A stretch of 58,179 nt of DNA, taken from positions 1 to 58,179 of the forward strand of contig OMID01000029.1 in the NCBI GenBank assembly GCA_900299005.1, written 5' to 3'. Both the position numbers and the translations under genes were made by a program. A model generated the notes under the pieces. It had not been told where the DNA came from, ran no database searches, and worked only from the letters and a program-made list of their open reading frames with translations. Shown piece after piece: positions 26,416 through 34,709 of this stretch. Positions within the stretch are counted from its first letter, which is position 1; every line of letters begins with the position of its first letter. This DNA is from Oxalobacteraceae bacterium. GTDB taxonomy: Bacteria > Pseudomonadota > Gammaproteobacteria > Burkholderiales > Burkholderiaceae_D.

Positions 26416-28338
26416 ATGCTTGAATTCATCCGCACCCATCAGCGACTGATGCAGTTCATGCTGCTTCTGATCATCCTTCCCTCGTTTGCTTTCTTTGGTA
26501 TCGAAAGTTACCTTCGCATGGACAGCAAGGTGCCCCCAGTGGCGAAGGTCGCCGGCCAAACCATCACCCAGCCCGAATGGGATGCTGCTCAGGCACGCCA
26601 GGTCGAGCGTTTCCGGTAGATGTTCGGAGAGCAGTTTAATCCGGCTATGCTCGATAACCCTGAGGCTAGGCAGGGAGTGCTGGAAAATCTGATTGCACAA
26701 AAGGCGATGTCTGCGCATGTGGTGGAAAATCACCTGACGGTGTCGAACGATACGCTGCGCAGGACCATACTCGACATCCCTGGCCTCAAGGACCCGGACG
26801 GTCAGTTCAACAAGGAACGCTATCAGCAATTGCTGGCTGCGCAGGGACTGACGCCAGAGAAGTTTGAAGCCGGCTTGCGTCATGACATGGCGGTTCAACA
26901 GATCAATGCGGTCGTGCAGGGCACCGCATTTTCTCCCAAGGCCGTGGCGGCGCGCATTTCGGCACTCAACCAGCAGGTAAGGGAAGTTCAGGAGCTCTCT
27001 TTCACGCCACAGACATTCCGCTCGCAAGTCAAGCCAACTGAGGCAATGATCGAGGAGTATTACGCCAAGCATCCGACGCAGTTCGAGCAGCCGGAGACGA
27101 TTACGGCTCAGTTCGTCGTCTTCAATCCTGACATCGTTGAATCGCGCATCGAGACCACCGAGGCGGAGATCAAAGCGTTTTACGAGCAAAATCAGGCCCG
27201 CTACCGCAGTGACGAACAGCGTCGCGCCAGCCACATCCTCATCAACGCCGGACGCGAAGCGGCGGCAGCCGACAAGGCCGCAGCCAGGGCCAAAGCAGAA
27301 AAACTGCTTGAACAGGTTCGCAAGAATCCCAGCGACTTCGCCAAACTGGCCAAAGAAAACTCTCAGGACCCCGGCTCCGCAGAACGCGGTGGTGACCTCG
27401 ATTTCTTTGGCAAGGGCATGATGGTCAAGCCGTTCGAAGATGCTGCCTATGCGCTCAAGGAAGGTGAGATCAGTGGCGTTGTTCAATCCGACTTCGGTTT
27501 CCACATCATCCGCTTAACCGAGATCAGGCCAGCCACCGTGCGGCCGCTCGCCGAGGTGAAAGCAAATATCATCGATGAACTCCGACGTCAGCAGGCGGGT
27601 AAAAAATATGCAGAGATGGCAGAGACCTTCACCAACATGGTCTACGAGCAGTCGGACAGCCTCAAGCCGGTGGCCGAGAAGCTGGGACTCAAGGTTGAGA
27701 CGATAAGCGGACTGACGCGCAAGCCGAATCCTGCATTGCCGAAGGCAGCGGCCTATAACCAGCCCAAGTTCCTAAGTGCGCTGTTTGCCGATGAGTCGAC
27801 CAAATCAAAGCGTAATACGGAAGCCATTGAAGTCAATCCGCGCTTCCTCATTGCTGGACGTGTCGTCGACTACAAGCCCGTTACACGCAGTCCCCTCGAA
27901 CAGGTAAAGAAGCAGGTCGAGGACACCGTCGCAGCAATTGAGGCCGAGAAGCTGGCGATCGCCGCTGGTCAGGCCAAACTCGCCGAATTGAAGCAAGGTG
28001 GCAGCGCTGATTTCGGAGCATCCAAGCCCGTATCGCGTAACAGCGCGACGGGATTGCCGCCACCCGCGGTAAACGCAATCATGAAAGCGGATCCCGGCAA
28101 ATTGCCTGCTTATGTCGGCGTGGATCTGGGCGGCATGGGATACCGTATCTTCAGAATCAACAAAGTCACCGAAGAAGCCGGCGATGAGGCTGCGATGATT
28201 TCCGAGCAGCAGCAAGTCTATGAATTCCTCGCAGCGCAGGAGATGGCAGCTTACCTTGGTGTGATCAAGAAGCGCGCGAAAGCAGAAATTCTCAAACCCG
28301 TCGCTGCAGCAAAACCCGCAGCGATACCCGCCAAATAA
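26416..28338 (+). pseudogene. ppiD: Periplasmic folding chaperone PpiD, interrupted by an in-frame TAG
   Basis: PpiD is an inner-membrane-anchored chaperone that helps proteins leaving the Sec translocon. Codons 1-67 encode the cytoplasmic start and one membrane anchor (FMLLLIILPSFAFFGIESYL), then the periplasmic VPPVAKVAGQTITQPEWDAA. Codon 68 (26617-26619) is TAG. The same frame continues with [20 protein letters not shown] for 572 more residues. These include a SurA-N-like region and a parvulin domain ([10 protein letters not shown] through [10 protein letters not shown], about residues 270-375 of the full frame). Read through, the protein would be about 640 residues, the normal PpiD length. 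The TAG is probably a CAG-to-TAG change, real or a sequence error. The ATG right after it has no ribosome site and would yield an unanchored fragment. Confidence 0.85.
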
Positions 28339-28375
28339 GTCTTTCGAGATCTGGCCGCAGTATTTGTTACAGGCT

Positions 28376-28482
28376 AAGCACCGATTGCTTCAGGCCGCTG
28401 GCAGCGTTGCCAGTACCCCGCCGTGCGTCGGTACTGTCGGCGGCATTGTCGCCTTGCGATCACCCTAACGAGACAGGTGCTT
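28376..28482 (-). repeat. Structured intergenic repeat, copy 2
   Basis: This inverted copy of the element at 20397-20493 lies between the convergent ppiD and mnmH genes. On the minus strand the order is AAGCACC, then TCTCGTTAGGGTGAT, the loop GACAGTACCGACG, then CTGGCAACGCTGCCAG (a perfect 6-bp hairpin), ending GGTGCTT. The outer arms AAGCACC/GGTGCTT form a 7-bp stem using bases different from copy 1. Outer pairing is therefore kept while sequence changed, which suggests selection on folding. Confidence 0.75.
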
Positions 28483-28515
28483 CATCGGACGGTGTCTGGT
28501 CGGTGACGGAGACGC

Positions 28516-29592
28516 TCATTCGGCTTGGGCATCCACCGCCTGCATCAATTCCGCAGCGGCGGATTGGAAGGTCGCCGTCGAGACATCCGGCAGGTTGATT
28601 GTCAGCGCGTCGCGGTAGCCTGCAAAATTACGGGCAATTGATTTCAGGTAGGCCGGATCATAGTGCTCCTTGAGCAGTACTTCGACCAGCAATCGACTAT
28701 CTCCCGATTCTGCAATAGCACGCCAGTGCGCGATCTTGTCGCGTCCATGCAGTGGCACCAAGTGCGCCAGTTGTGACATCAAGAGGCTTGTGTTGGTCAC
28801 CAGATGCGGGTAATCCTCAATCAGCAGTGCTACACGGTGTGCCGTACTGATTTCCATCCGGAGGCAGGGTGATGTGCGTATCGATTCCATCAATTGCTCG
28901 GGCACTCTGAGATCGCCAATCTTCTTACTTTCCGATTCGACGAAAATAACGCGGTGCGCAGAGCACTGTCGCAGTGCGTGCCAAATACGACTCTCGAACA
29001 TTTTTTGAGTCGGCTGAGATTCACCCGGTAGGCTGCCCAGCAATGAACCTCGGTGCGCGGCGAGCTTTTCAAGGTCGAGAACTTGCGCCCCTCGCAGCGC
29101 GAGTGTTTCAAGCAAACGGCTCTTGCCGCTGCCCGTCGTACCGCAGATCACCTGAAATCGATAACGTCCCGCCATCTCATCGAGTTGCGACACCAGGCAC
29201 CGGCGGTAAGCCTTGTAGCCACCATCAAGCTGCGCCGATGGCCAGCCTATTTTCGCCAGAATATGCGCCATCGCACCGCTGCGGTTGCCGCCACGCCAGC
29301 AATACACCAGCGGTTGCCAGCTCTTGGGATGATGGACGAAGTGGGTATCCAAGTGAGCCGCAATATTGCGCGCCACGATGGCAGCACCGATTTTCTTGGC
29401 CTTGAACGGGCTGTCTTGCTTGTAAAGCGTGCCCACGGTCACACGCTCTTCATCATGCAAGACCGGACAATTGATCGCTCCGGGAATGTGGTCGAGCGCA
29501 AACTCGGACTCGGAGCGCACGTCGATGATCGCATCGAATCCATCCAGGTTGGAGAGTGCCTGACCGACCGAGAGCAGGGCAGGATATTTCAT
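28516..29592 (-). CDS. mnmH: tRNA 2-selenouridine synthase MnmH (SelU)
   Basis: MnmH replaces the sulphur of 2-thiouridine at tRNA wobble position 34 with selenium, via a geranylated intermediate. The 358-residue protein has an N-terminal rhodanese domain (DVRSESEFALDHIPGAINCP) with the catalytic Cys at about residue 98 in YCWRGGNRSG, and a C-terminal P-loop domain (VICGTTGSGKSRLLE, about residues 144-158). It needs selenophosphate from SelD. No selD lies in the window. Its start is 3 bases from the stop of the upstream esterase gene, so the two are probably co-transcribed. Confidence 0.93.
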   Translation of the reverse strand: MKYPALLSVGQALSNLDGFDAIIDVRSESEFALDHIPGAINCPVLHDEERVTVGTLYKQDSPFKAKKIGAAIVARNIAAHLDTHFVHHPKSWQPLVYCWRGGNRSGAMAHILAKIGWPSAQLDGGYKAYRRCLVSQLDEMAGRYRFQVICGTTGSGKSRLLETLALRGAQVLDLEKLAAHRGSLLGSLPGESQPTQKMFESRIWHALRQCSAHRVIFVESESKKIGDLRVPEQLMESIRTSPCLRMEISTAHRVALLIEDYPHLVTNTSLLMSQLAHLVPLHGRDKIAHWRAIAESGDSRLLVEVLLKEHYDPAYLKSIARNFAGYRDALTINLPDVSTATFQSAAAELMQAVDAQAE

Positions 29593-29595
29593 TTT

Positions 29596-30297
29596 TTATT
29601 TCAGCATGGTGCGAAGCACCGGCCACACGTTGTCTAGCATGATGGGCTGTGCCTTCTGGTTGGGGTGGATACGGTCTGGCTGAAAATATTGCTCAGTATC
29701 GTCTAGTCCCTCAAGCAGGAAAGGTACTAATTTGACGGACTTTTCACGGCCCAATCCCTGAAACATCGCGACAAAGCGTTTACTGTAATCGACCCCATAG
29801 TTCGGGGGAAGTCGCATACCAATCAACAGCACTTTGGCGCCATCGGCAACTGATGTGCTGATCATCTCGCGCAGGTTGGATTGTGTCGCAGCCAGCGACA
29901 AGCCACGCAATCCATCGTTGCCCCCCAGCTCAATCACGACAATGCTCGGCTTGTGCTGCTCAAGCAGCGCAGGCAGTCGTGCTCTCCCACCCGCAGTGGT
30001 TTCGCCGCTGATGCTGGCATTGATCAAGCTCAGCGGGGTCTTCTCAGTCTTGAGCTGTTTGTCTAACAGGCTGACCCAGCCGGTGCCACGCGGCAGTCCG
30101 TATTCTGCTGACAGGCTGTCACCAAGCACGAGCAAGGTTTTTGTTGCAGAATGCGCGCAGCGGGAGCCAAGCGACCCGACGACGATCAGGGTGGCCAGTG
30201 TCAGCCAGCATAACGAGCGCGCGCATTGGGCAAGGCATTCGCTCAGCCAGCCAGACCACGATAACGGGCGTAGCCCTTTCTTTGATTGATTATGCAT
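29596..30297 (-). CDS. GDSL-type arylesterase / lysophospholipase (TesA-like)
   Basis: This periplasmic SGNH hydrolase is of the TesA family, which acts on thioesters, aryl esters or lysophospholipids. The 233-residue product has a hydrophobic export segment (LCWLTLATLIVVGSLG), then block I LVLGDSLSAEYG with the catalytic Ser, block III ELGGNDGLRG, and block V DRIHPNQKAQ with the catalytic Asp and His. I choose the ATG at 30297, whose codon overlaps the divergent ybbA-like start. The export signal then has an unusually long N-region of about 25 residues, so a later non-ATG start is possible. tesA beside ybbA is a widespread arrangement. Confidence 0.85.
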   Translation of the reverse strand: MHNQSKKGLRPLSWSGWLSECLAQCARSLCWLTLATLIVVGSLGSRCAHSATKTLLVLGDSLSAEYGLPRGTGWVSLLDKQLKTEKTPLSLINASISGETTAGGRARLPALLEQHKPSIVVIELGGNDGLRGLSLAATQSNLREMISTSVADGAKVLLIGMRLPPNYGVDYSKRFVAMFQGLGREKSVKLVPFLLEGLDDTEQYFQPDRIHPNQKAQPIMLDNVWPVLRTMLK

Positions 30298-31006
30298 GCC
30301 TGAAAACTCCACGCCCATCCCGCTGATCGAAGTGACTGGCCTGACCAAGAAAGTCTCTGATGCCAGCGGCGAATTGACGATCTTGAATGACGTTCATTTT
30401 ACCGTGCACTCCGGCGCGACGGTCGCGCTGGTCGGTGCCTCGGGCTCGGGTAAATCGACGCTGCTTGGCCTGCTCGCCGGGCTCGATTTGCCTTCCTCGG
30501 GACGAGTGCTGATCAATGGCACCGATCTGTATGCGCTTGATGAAGACGGACGTGCCGCATTGCGCAAATCGCATCTCGGCTTTGTGTTCCAGTCTTTCCA
30601 GTTACTCTCGCATCTGACTGCGCTGGAGAACGTCATGCTCCCGCTGGAATTGCGCGCTGATCCGGATGCTCGGCACAAGGCAGAGCAGATGCTCGGACGG
30701 GTGGGACTGGCGCAGCGCTTGCGGCACTATCCGAAATTTTTGTCAGGCGGCGAACAGCAGCGCGTCGCGCTCGCTCGGGCTTTTGTCACGGCGCCTCCGC
30801 TGCTGCTCGCTGATGAACCGACGGGCAGCCTCGATGCCGTCACCGGTGAGGCCATCATCGATCTGATGTTCGCGCTGAATAGGGAGCAGAAATCGACGCT
30901 GGTACTGGTCACGCATGATGCTTCGATCGCCGCGCGCTGCGAACGTACGCTCACCATTGCGGCAGGCAAGCTGGTAGCGGATAGTGTTCAGGCAGTCGCC
31001 ATCTGA
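30296..31006 (+). CDS. ybbA: ABC transporter ATP-binding protein, YbbA/LolD-like
   Basis: This 236-residue ATPase of the LolD/MacB type has Walker A LVGASGSGKSTLLG (about residue 50), signature FLSGGEQQRVALARA (about residue 150), Walker B LLLADEPTGSLD and the H-loop in LVTHDAS. E. coli YbbA is paired with permease YbbP and encoded divergently from tesA. The same divergent layout is seen here, but no permease gene follows: the next gene is nnr on the other strand, overlapping this 3' end by 19 bases. The partner must be elsewhere if the pair exists. Confidence 0.85.
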   Translation: MPENSTPIPLIEVTGLTKKVSDASGELTILNDVHFTVHSGATVALVGASGSGKSTLLGLLAGLDLPSSGRVLINGTDLYALDEDGRAALRKSHLGFVFQSFQLLSHLTALENVMLPLELRADPDARHKAEQMLGRVGLAQRLRHYPKFLSGGEQQRVALARAFVTAPPLLLADEPTGSLDAVTGEAIIDLMFALNREQKSTLVLVTHDASIAARCERTLTIAAGKLVADSVQAVAI

Positions 31007-32520
31007 TTCAACAACGAGCGCACGACGGGGAGCAGCTCGTTGGCAACGATGCCGGTGGGACCGATGCCGTTGGCCACCATCTGATCTGCGGCCGCCCCGT
31101 GAAGCCACACCGCGGCCAGCGCTGCCTCCCACACGGGCCAGTGCTGCGCCAGAAGCGATCCGCTCAGGCCAGCGAGCACATCACCTGTGCCCGCCGTGGC
31201 GAGTGCAGGGTTCCCCGTGGTGTTGATCACCAGCCGTCCATCGGGATGAGCGATGACTGTCCCTGAGCCCTTGAGTATGACCGTCGACAGAAAGAAAGCC
31301 GAGAGTTCTTTTGCAATGCCCAACCTGTCGGCTTGCACGTCGCTCGCGCTCGCTCCAAGCAGTCTTGCGGCTTCGAGCGGGTGGGGTGTCAGAAGCGTCG
31401 GCGCACGCCGCAAACGGGTCTTTTCTTGCAGCGCCGGTTCTGCTGCGATCAGGTTGAGCGCGTCGGCATCAATTACGGCAGGCAGCTGGCTTCCCAGCAC
31501 CCGCGCCAACGCGTCGTTGGCGTGACGAGAGAGCCCCAGCCCGGGACCCGCCACCACGGCTCCGGCGGCATAGGTGAGCGTGCTCGCATTGCGGCACATC
31601 AGTTCGGGATGCACGGGATCGAACGCCGGTGCGGCGTCAATGAAGCCGGCATAGACGCGCCCCGCGCCGCTCATCGCCGCCATCCGTGCGGCGAGCAGCA
31701 CCGCGCCCCCCATGCCGCTGGCTCCTCCGAGGACCGAAAGATCACCGTAACTTCCCTTGTGCGACGCATGCAATCGTGTGGCAGCGAGATGGCGGAACAT
31801 GACCGGCGCATTCAGGTGGGCCACCGGTGTAGGGTAAAGTGCAGCATCGATGTCGAGCGTATCGATGATGACGTCTCCCGCATGGTCACGCCCCCGCGCC
31901 GTGTGCAGGCCCGGTTTGTCAGCGATGAAGCTGATAGTCACGTCGGCACGCACCGCGACGTCGGTGTTCCCGGCGATGGTGCCATGATCAGCGTCCAGTC
32001 CGCTCGGTATGTCGACGGCGAGTCGCGGACAGTCTTGTGCATTGATATAAGCCACCATGTCCGCGAACCGGCCCTTGATGGCACGTGTGAGACCAATGCC
32101 GAACAGACCGTCAACGACGAGATTCCATGGCGTGTCCGGCGTGAGCGCTTCAAAGAGCTCATCGGCGCTGATAAAACGCGCAGCGCTCTGGCGTGCCTTG
32201 GTGAGCGCGCGAGTAAGATCTTCGCTTGGGTTCTCCGGCATCAGTGGCATCACGATGGAAACGTCATGCCCGTCTTTGGCAAGCAGCGCGGCAGCTTCCA
32301 GCGCATCCCCGCCATTGTTGCCGGGGCCAGCCGCGATGAGTATTCGTGCTTTGGTCGAGGGATTGCACAGCCGATGGCGCACTACACGAGCGACGGCGGT
32401 CCCGGCGCGCGCCATCAGGGCGCCTGCGGGCAGCTGATCCAGTGCGGCTCGCTGTATCGAGCGGATCTGGGCGACTGTATACAGACCGCCATCAGGGGGC
32501 TCAGCGCATTCGGTCGCCAT
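30988..32520 (-). CDS. nnr: Bifunctional NAD(P)HX epimerase / ADP-dependent dehydratase
   Basis: The enzyme repairs hydrated, damaged NADH and NADPH. The 510-residue fusion has an N-terminal YjeF_N epimerase domain (motif AAGPGNNGGDALEAA, about residue 65; VVDGLFGIGLTRAI; AVDIPSGLDADHG). The C-terminal ribokinase-like dehydratase domain includes GAGRVYAGF and the anion-hole motif NPALATAGTGDVLAGLSGSL. Fusion of the two domains is the normal bacterial form. Its start overlaps the end of dadA by 20 bases on the same strand, suggesting co-transcription. Confidence 0.94.
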   Translation of the reverse strand: MATECAEPPDGGLYTVAQIRSIQRAALDQLPAGALMARAGTAVARVVRHRLCNPSTKARILIAAGPGNNGGDALEAAALLAKDGHDVSIVMPLMPENPSEDLTRALTKARQSAARFISADELFEALTPDTPWNLVVDGLFGIGLTRAIKGRFADMVAYINAQDCPRLAVDIPSGLDADHGTIAGNTDVAVRADVTISFIADKPGLHTARGRDHAGDVIIDTLDIDAALYPTPVAHLNAPVMFRHLAATRLHASHKGSYGDLSVLGGASGMGGAVLLAARMAAMSGAGRVYAGFIDAAPAFDPVHPELMCRNASTLTYAAGAVVAGPGLGLSRHANDALARVLGSQLPAVIDADALNLIAAEPALQEKTRLRRAPTLLTPHPLEAARLLGASASDVQADRLGIAKELSAFFLSTVILKGSGTVIAHPDGRLVINTTGNPALATAGTGDVLAGLSGSLLAQHWPVWEAALAAVWLHGAAADQMVANGIGPTGIVANELLPVVRSLLNQMATA

Positions 32521-33757
32521 AGCGAGTCAGGGTGAGGCCATCGGTGTCGATCTCGGTTCGCCGTCCGGAAATCATGTCGGCCACCAGCTTGCCACTGCCT
32601 GCGGCCAGCGCCCACGAAGCCGAGCCCTGCCCGACGTTCACGAACACGTTGGTATAGCGGGTGGCGCCCAGAAGAGGGACACCCTCAGGTAGCATCGCGA
32701 CGGGGCCGGTCCAGAAATTTGCGGTGCGGTAGTTGGCGGCGTTCGGGAACCAGTCATCGGCAACCCTGACGAGGGTATTGATCGCCTTTTGGTGCAAGTC
32801 AAGGTTGGACGACCCAAGTTCTGCGCAACCGGCGATACGAATGCGCTTGCCCAGACGGGTCAGCGCGACACGATAGGTGTCATCAAATAGTGAAGTCTGC
32901 GGAGCCAGCTCGAACTCCTGTATCGCCGTCGAGGCGGAATACACTTTGACGGGGTAGGCCGGCAGGTTAATTCCCAAGCCCTTGAGCAGCCGGGGGCTGT
33001 CACTGCCCGCCGCGATCACGATAGCGTCTGCGTCGATCTGCCGATTGTCTATCTGCAGACTGACGCCGCCCGGCTCGGGACGAATAGTCTGGACTTCGCA
33101 GTTGAAGTGGAAGTTGACGCCTTTGTCTTGCGCCAGCGTTTTGAGTTGGCGCACGAACAAAGGGCAATTGCCCGCCCAGTCATCAGGCACATGCAAGGCC
33201 GAATGAAAAGTGGTGTCACCAGACAGCGCAGGTTCAAGCTGGCGCGCGGCATCAATGTCGAGCAATTCATTGCGACAGCCAAATTCTCCGAGCAATTCCA
33301 TGAAGGGCAAGGCCATCTCCAATTCCTTGGCAGTGCGGAACATGATCATCATGCTGCTGCGCTGCTGGAAATCCAGATCATGCGTCTGCACGAGATGCTG
33401 CATGAGCTCTTGACTGTAGCTTGAGAGCCTGTAGAGCCGTTGCTGGTTCTGTTTGTATCGCGTCAGCGCACTTTCGGATATGGAGCGCTTCAACCAGCGC
33501 CACATTGCGGGCTCGAATCGCGCGCTGAAAGCAAAAGAAGATTCCGGACGAAATAGCATGGACAGCACGCGCCCGGGTGCGCCTGGGGAAGCCCAGAGCC
33601 GCAGACCGGACGGTCCCATCAGGTCCAGATTGCCGAAACTGGCCTCCTGGGCCACATTGCCATATCGTTCGATGACAGCGACTTCATGGCCGGCTGACGC
33701 CAGATAATAGGCAGTGCATACACCGATAACACCGCCACCGATTACTGCTACGCGCAT
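32501..33757 (-). CDS. dadA: D-amino acid dehydrogenase small subunit DadA
   Basis: DadA is a membrane-associated FAD enzyme that oxidatively deaminates D-amino acids (D-alanine in catabolism) and passes electrons to the respiratory chain. The 418-residue protein begins with the FAD motif VAVIGGGVIGVCTAYYLASA, followed by EASFGNLDLMGPSG, and ends with VNVGQGSASWALAAGSGKLV. Length matches the family (about 415-435). It is the first gene of a minus-strand pair with nnr. No dadX racemase or Lrp regulator lies beside it. Confidence 0.9.
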   Translation of the reverse strand: MRVAVIGGGVIGVCTAYYLASAGHEVAVIERYGNVAQEASFGNLDLMGPSGLRLWASPGAPGRVLSMLFRPESSFAFSARFEPAMWRWLKRSISESALTRYKQNQQRLYRLSSYSQELMQHLVQTHDLDFQQRSSMMIMFRTAKELEMALPFMELLGEFGCRNELLDIDAARQLEPALSGDTTFHSALHVPDDWAGNCPLFVRQLKTLAQDKGVNFHFNCEVQTIRPEPGGVSLQIDNRQIDADAIVIAAGSDSPRLLKGLGINLPAYPVKVYSASTAIQEFELAPQTSLFDDTYRVALTRLGKRIRIAGCAELGSSNLDLHQKAINTLVRVADDWFPNAANYRTANFWTGPVAMLPEGVPLLGATRYTNVFVNVGQGSASWALAAGSGKLVADMISGRRTEIDTDGLTLTRYGDRMR

Positions 33758-34151
33758 TGGACTCCAGCTTGTTGTAAGACCTCACGGCATGTTTGATGCG
33801 ACCGCGGGGCAGGTCTGTGCCTGCGAGTTCAGGAAAGACGATCTGATCACGCCTAGTAAATTAGGTAAAGCCTCTATAGGGTATCTGTAAAACTTCTCCA
33901 AAACAATCTGCACCGACAAACGAGCTTTCGTTTGGTGCAGGGGATGGCTTGCACCCCTTCGCATGATCTCCATGGTGCGCGTATTGATTGCGGTGTTTTC
34001 GGCTCGCCACAGTCAGATACTCGTTGCGCCGCAAATAACTACTTTCATCGATCAATGCCGTAGGCACGCAAATTGCAAAATAGGAAATGTGGCGAGCCTG
34101 AGCACTCAGTGCCTCGCACCTGTCCATTGTAAGTTGAAGGGAGCATTAGCC
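33758..34151. other. 394-base gap between dadA and the unrecognised gene at 34152
   Basis: The gap separates divergent genes and should hold both promoters. No perfect promoter pair was identified. An imperfect palindrome, CCTAGTAAATTAGG, is near 33852-33865. Open frames on either strand (for example 33861-34127 minus) have no ribosome site and no family resemblance, and I consider them non-coding. GAAGGGAG near 34137 is a good ribosome site for the next gene. Confidence 0.4.
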
Positions 34152-34703
34152 ATGAGATCTATCGGAAAATTGATTGCCGTTCGTCGTGAAGGTAAGACCA
34201 TCGCCTTGCCTCGACCGTCCAGTGATATCGACTTGCCCGGGTCATCCAGTGCAGGCAATCGCATCCGAGTGAAGTCGGGTGGGCGATCACGCAGGGCAGC
34301 TGATGAATACCCTTCAAGGTATGGGTCTTTTCAGGCGTCATACTATTGTCAGCAACTCGCTGATCAGATGGAAGCCTGGGAGCGAGAGCGACAAAAATCC
34401 TCGACTATTGATATTCAATCATTGATGGCAGCTGAAAAAGTCTCGGGCTCGAGCTTTGCAGCGCCGTGGGCGGTGGAGATAGTGGAGCCCGGGCCGCTTG
34501 ATGCGCTCAAGTTAGAGACCGAGGATTATCGGGACCGATTGTCGGAGCTGCAGAGGACGTCCCGCAAGCGGCTGCCAGTCGGGTTGCCAGGAAACCCGCC
34601 AATTTTCGGGATCGGCCCTCTCAAAGCCGCCTGCGGTGTCAATAGCTTTGATGGTTCACCCAGCGACCTGACGTCCAAGCTTATTGAGCTTCGGCCCGGG
34701 TAG
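34152..34703 (+). CDS. Unrecognised protein, N-terminal part of a possible split gene
   Basis: I do not recognise this 183-residue protein. It is soluble, rich in Arg, Ser and Pro, with a basic N-terminal third (VKSGGRSRRAADEYPSRYGS), a short helix rich in Gln and Glu (about residues 65-80), and a Gly/Pro-rich end (LPVGLPGNPPIFGIGPL). There is no signal peptide or membrane segment. The start at 34152 follows a good ribosome site (GAAGGGAG). It ends with TAG at 34701-34703. The frame then stays open through the next entry (GTG at 34710) to 35144, so the two may be parts of one gene of about 330 codons. Confidence 0.5.
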   Translation: MRSIGKLIAVRREGKTIALPRPSSDIDLPGSSSAGNRIRVKSGGRSRRAADEYPSRYGSFQASYYCQQLADQMEAWERERQKSSTIDIQSLMAAEKVSGSSFAAPWAVEIVEPGPLDALKLETEDYRDRLSELQRTSRKRLPVGLPGNPPIFGIGPLKAACGVNSFDGSPSDLTSKLIELRPG

Positions 34704-34709
34704 TCGGAA

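Noticed and set aside
26377-27504. A 375-codon open frame on the minus strand opposite ppiD.
   Set aside because: It is antisense to clear PpiD coding sequence, has no ribosome site or family resemblance, and overlaps the terminator side. It is a composition artefact.
31333-32535. A 400-codon plus-strand frame opposite nnr.
   Set aside because: Antisense to the well-supported NAD(P)HX repair gene. The translation is Arg/His-rich, typical of a shadow frame in GC-rich DNA.
33861-34127. Possible small minus-strand gene of 88 codons in the gap before 34152.
   Set aside because: No ribosome site, no family resemblance, and it occupies the expected promoter region of two divergent genes.
26617-34703. 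Two in-frame TAG codons might mean TAG is read as an amino acid in this organism.
   Set aside because: radA (ends 11147) and hupB (ends 26045) end at TAG exactly where their families end, so TAG is a normal stop. Two independent mutations or sequence errors are simpler.
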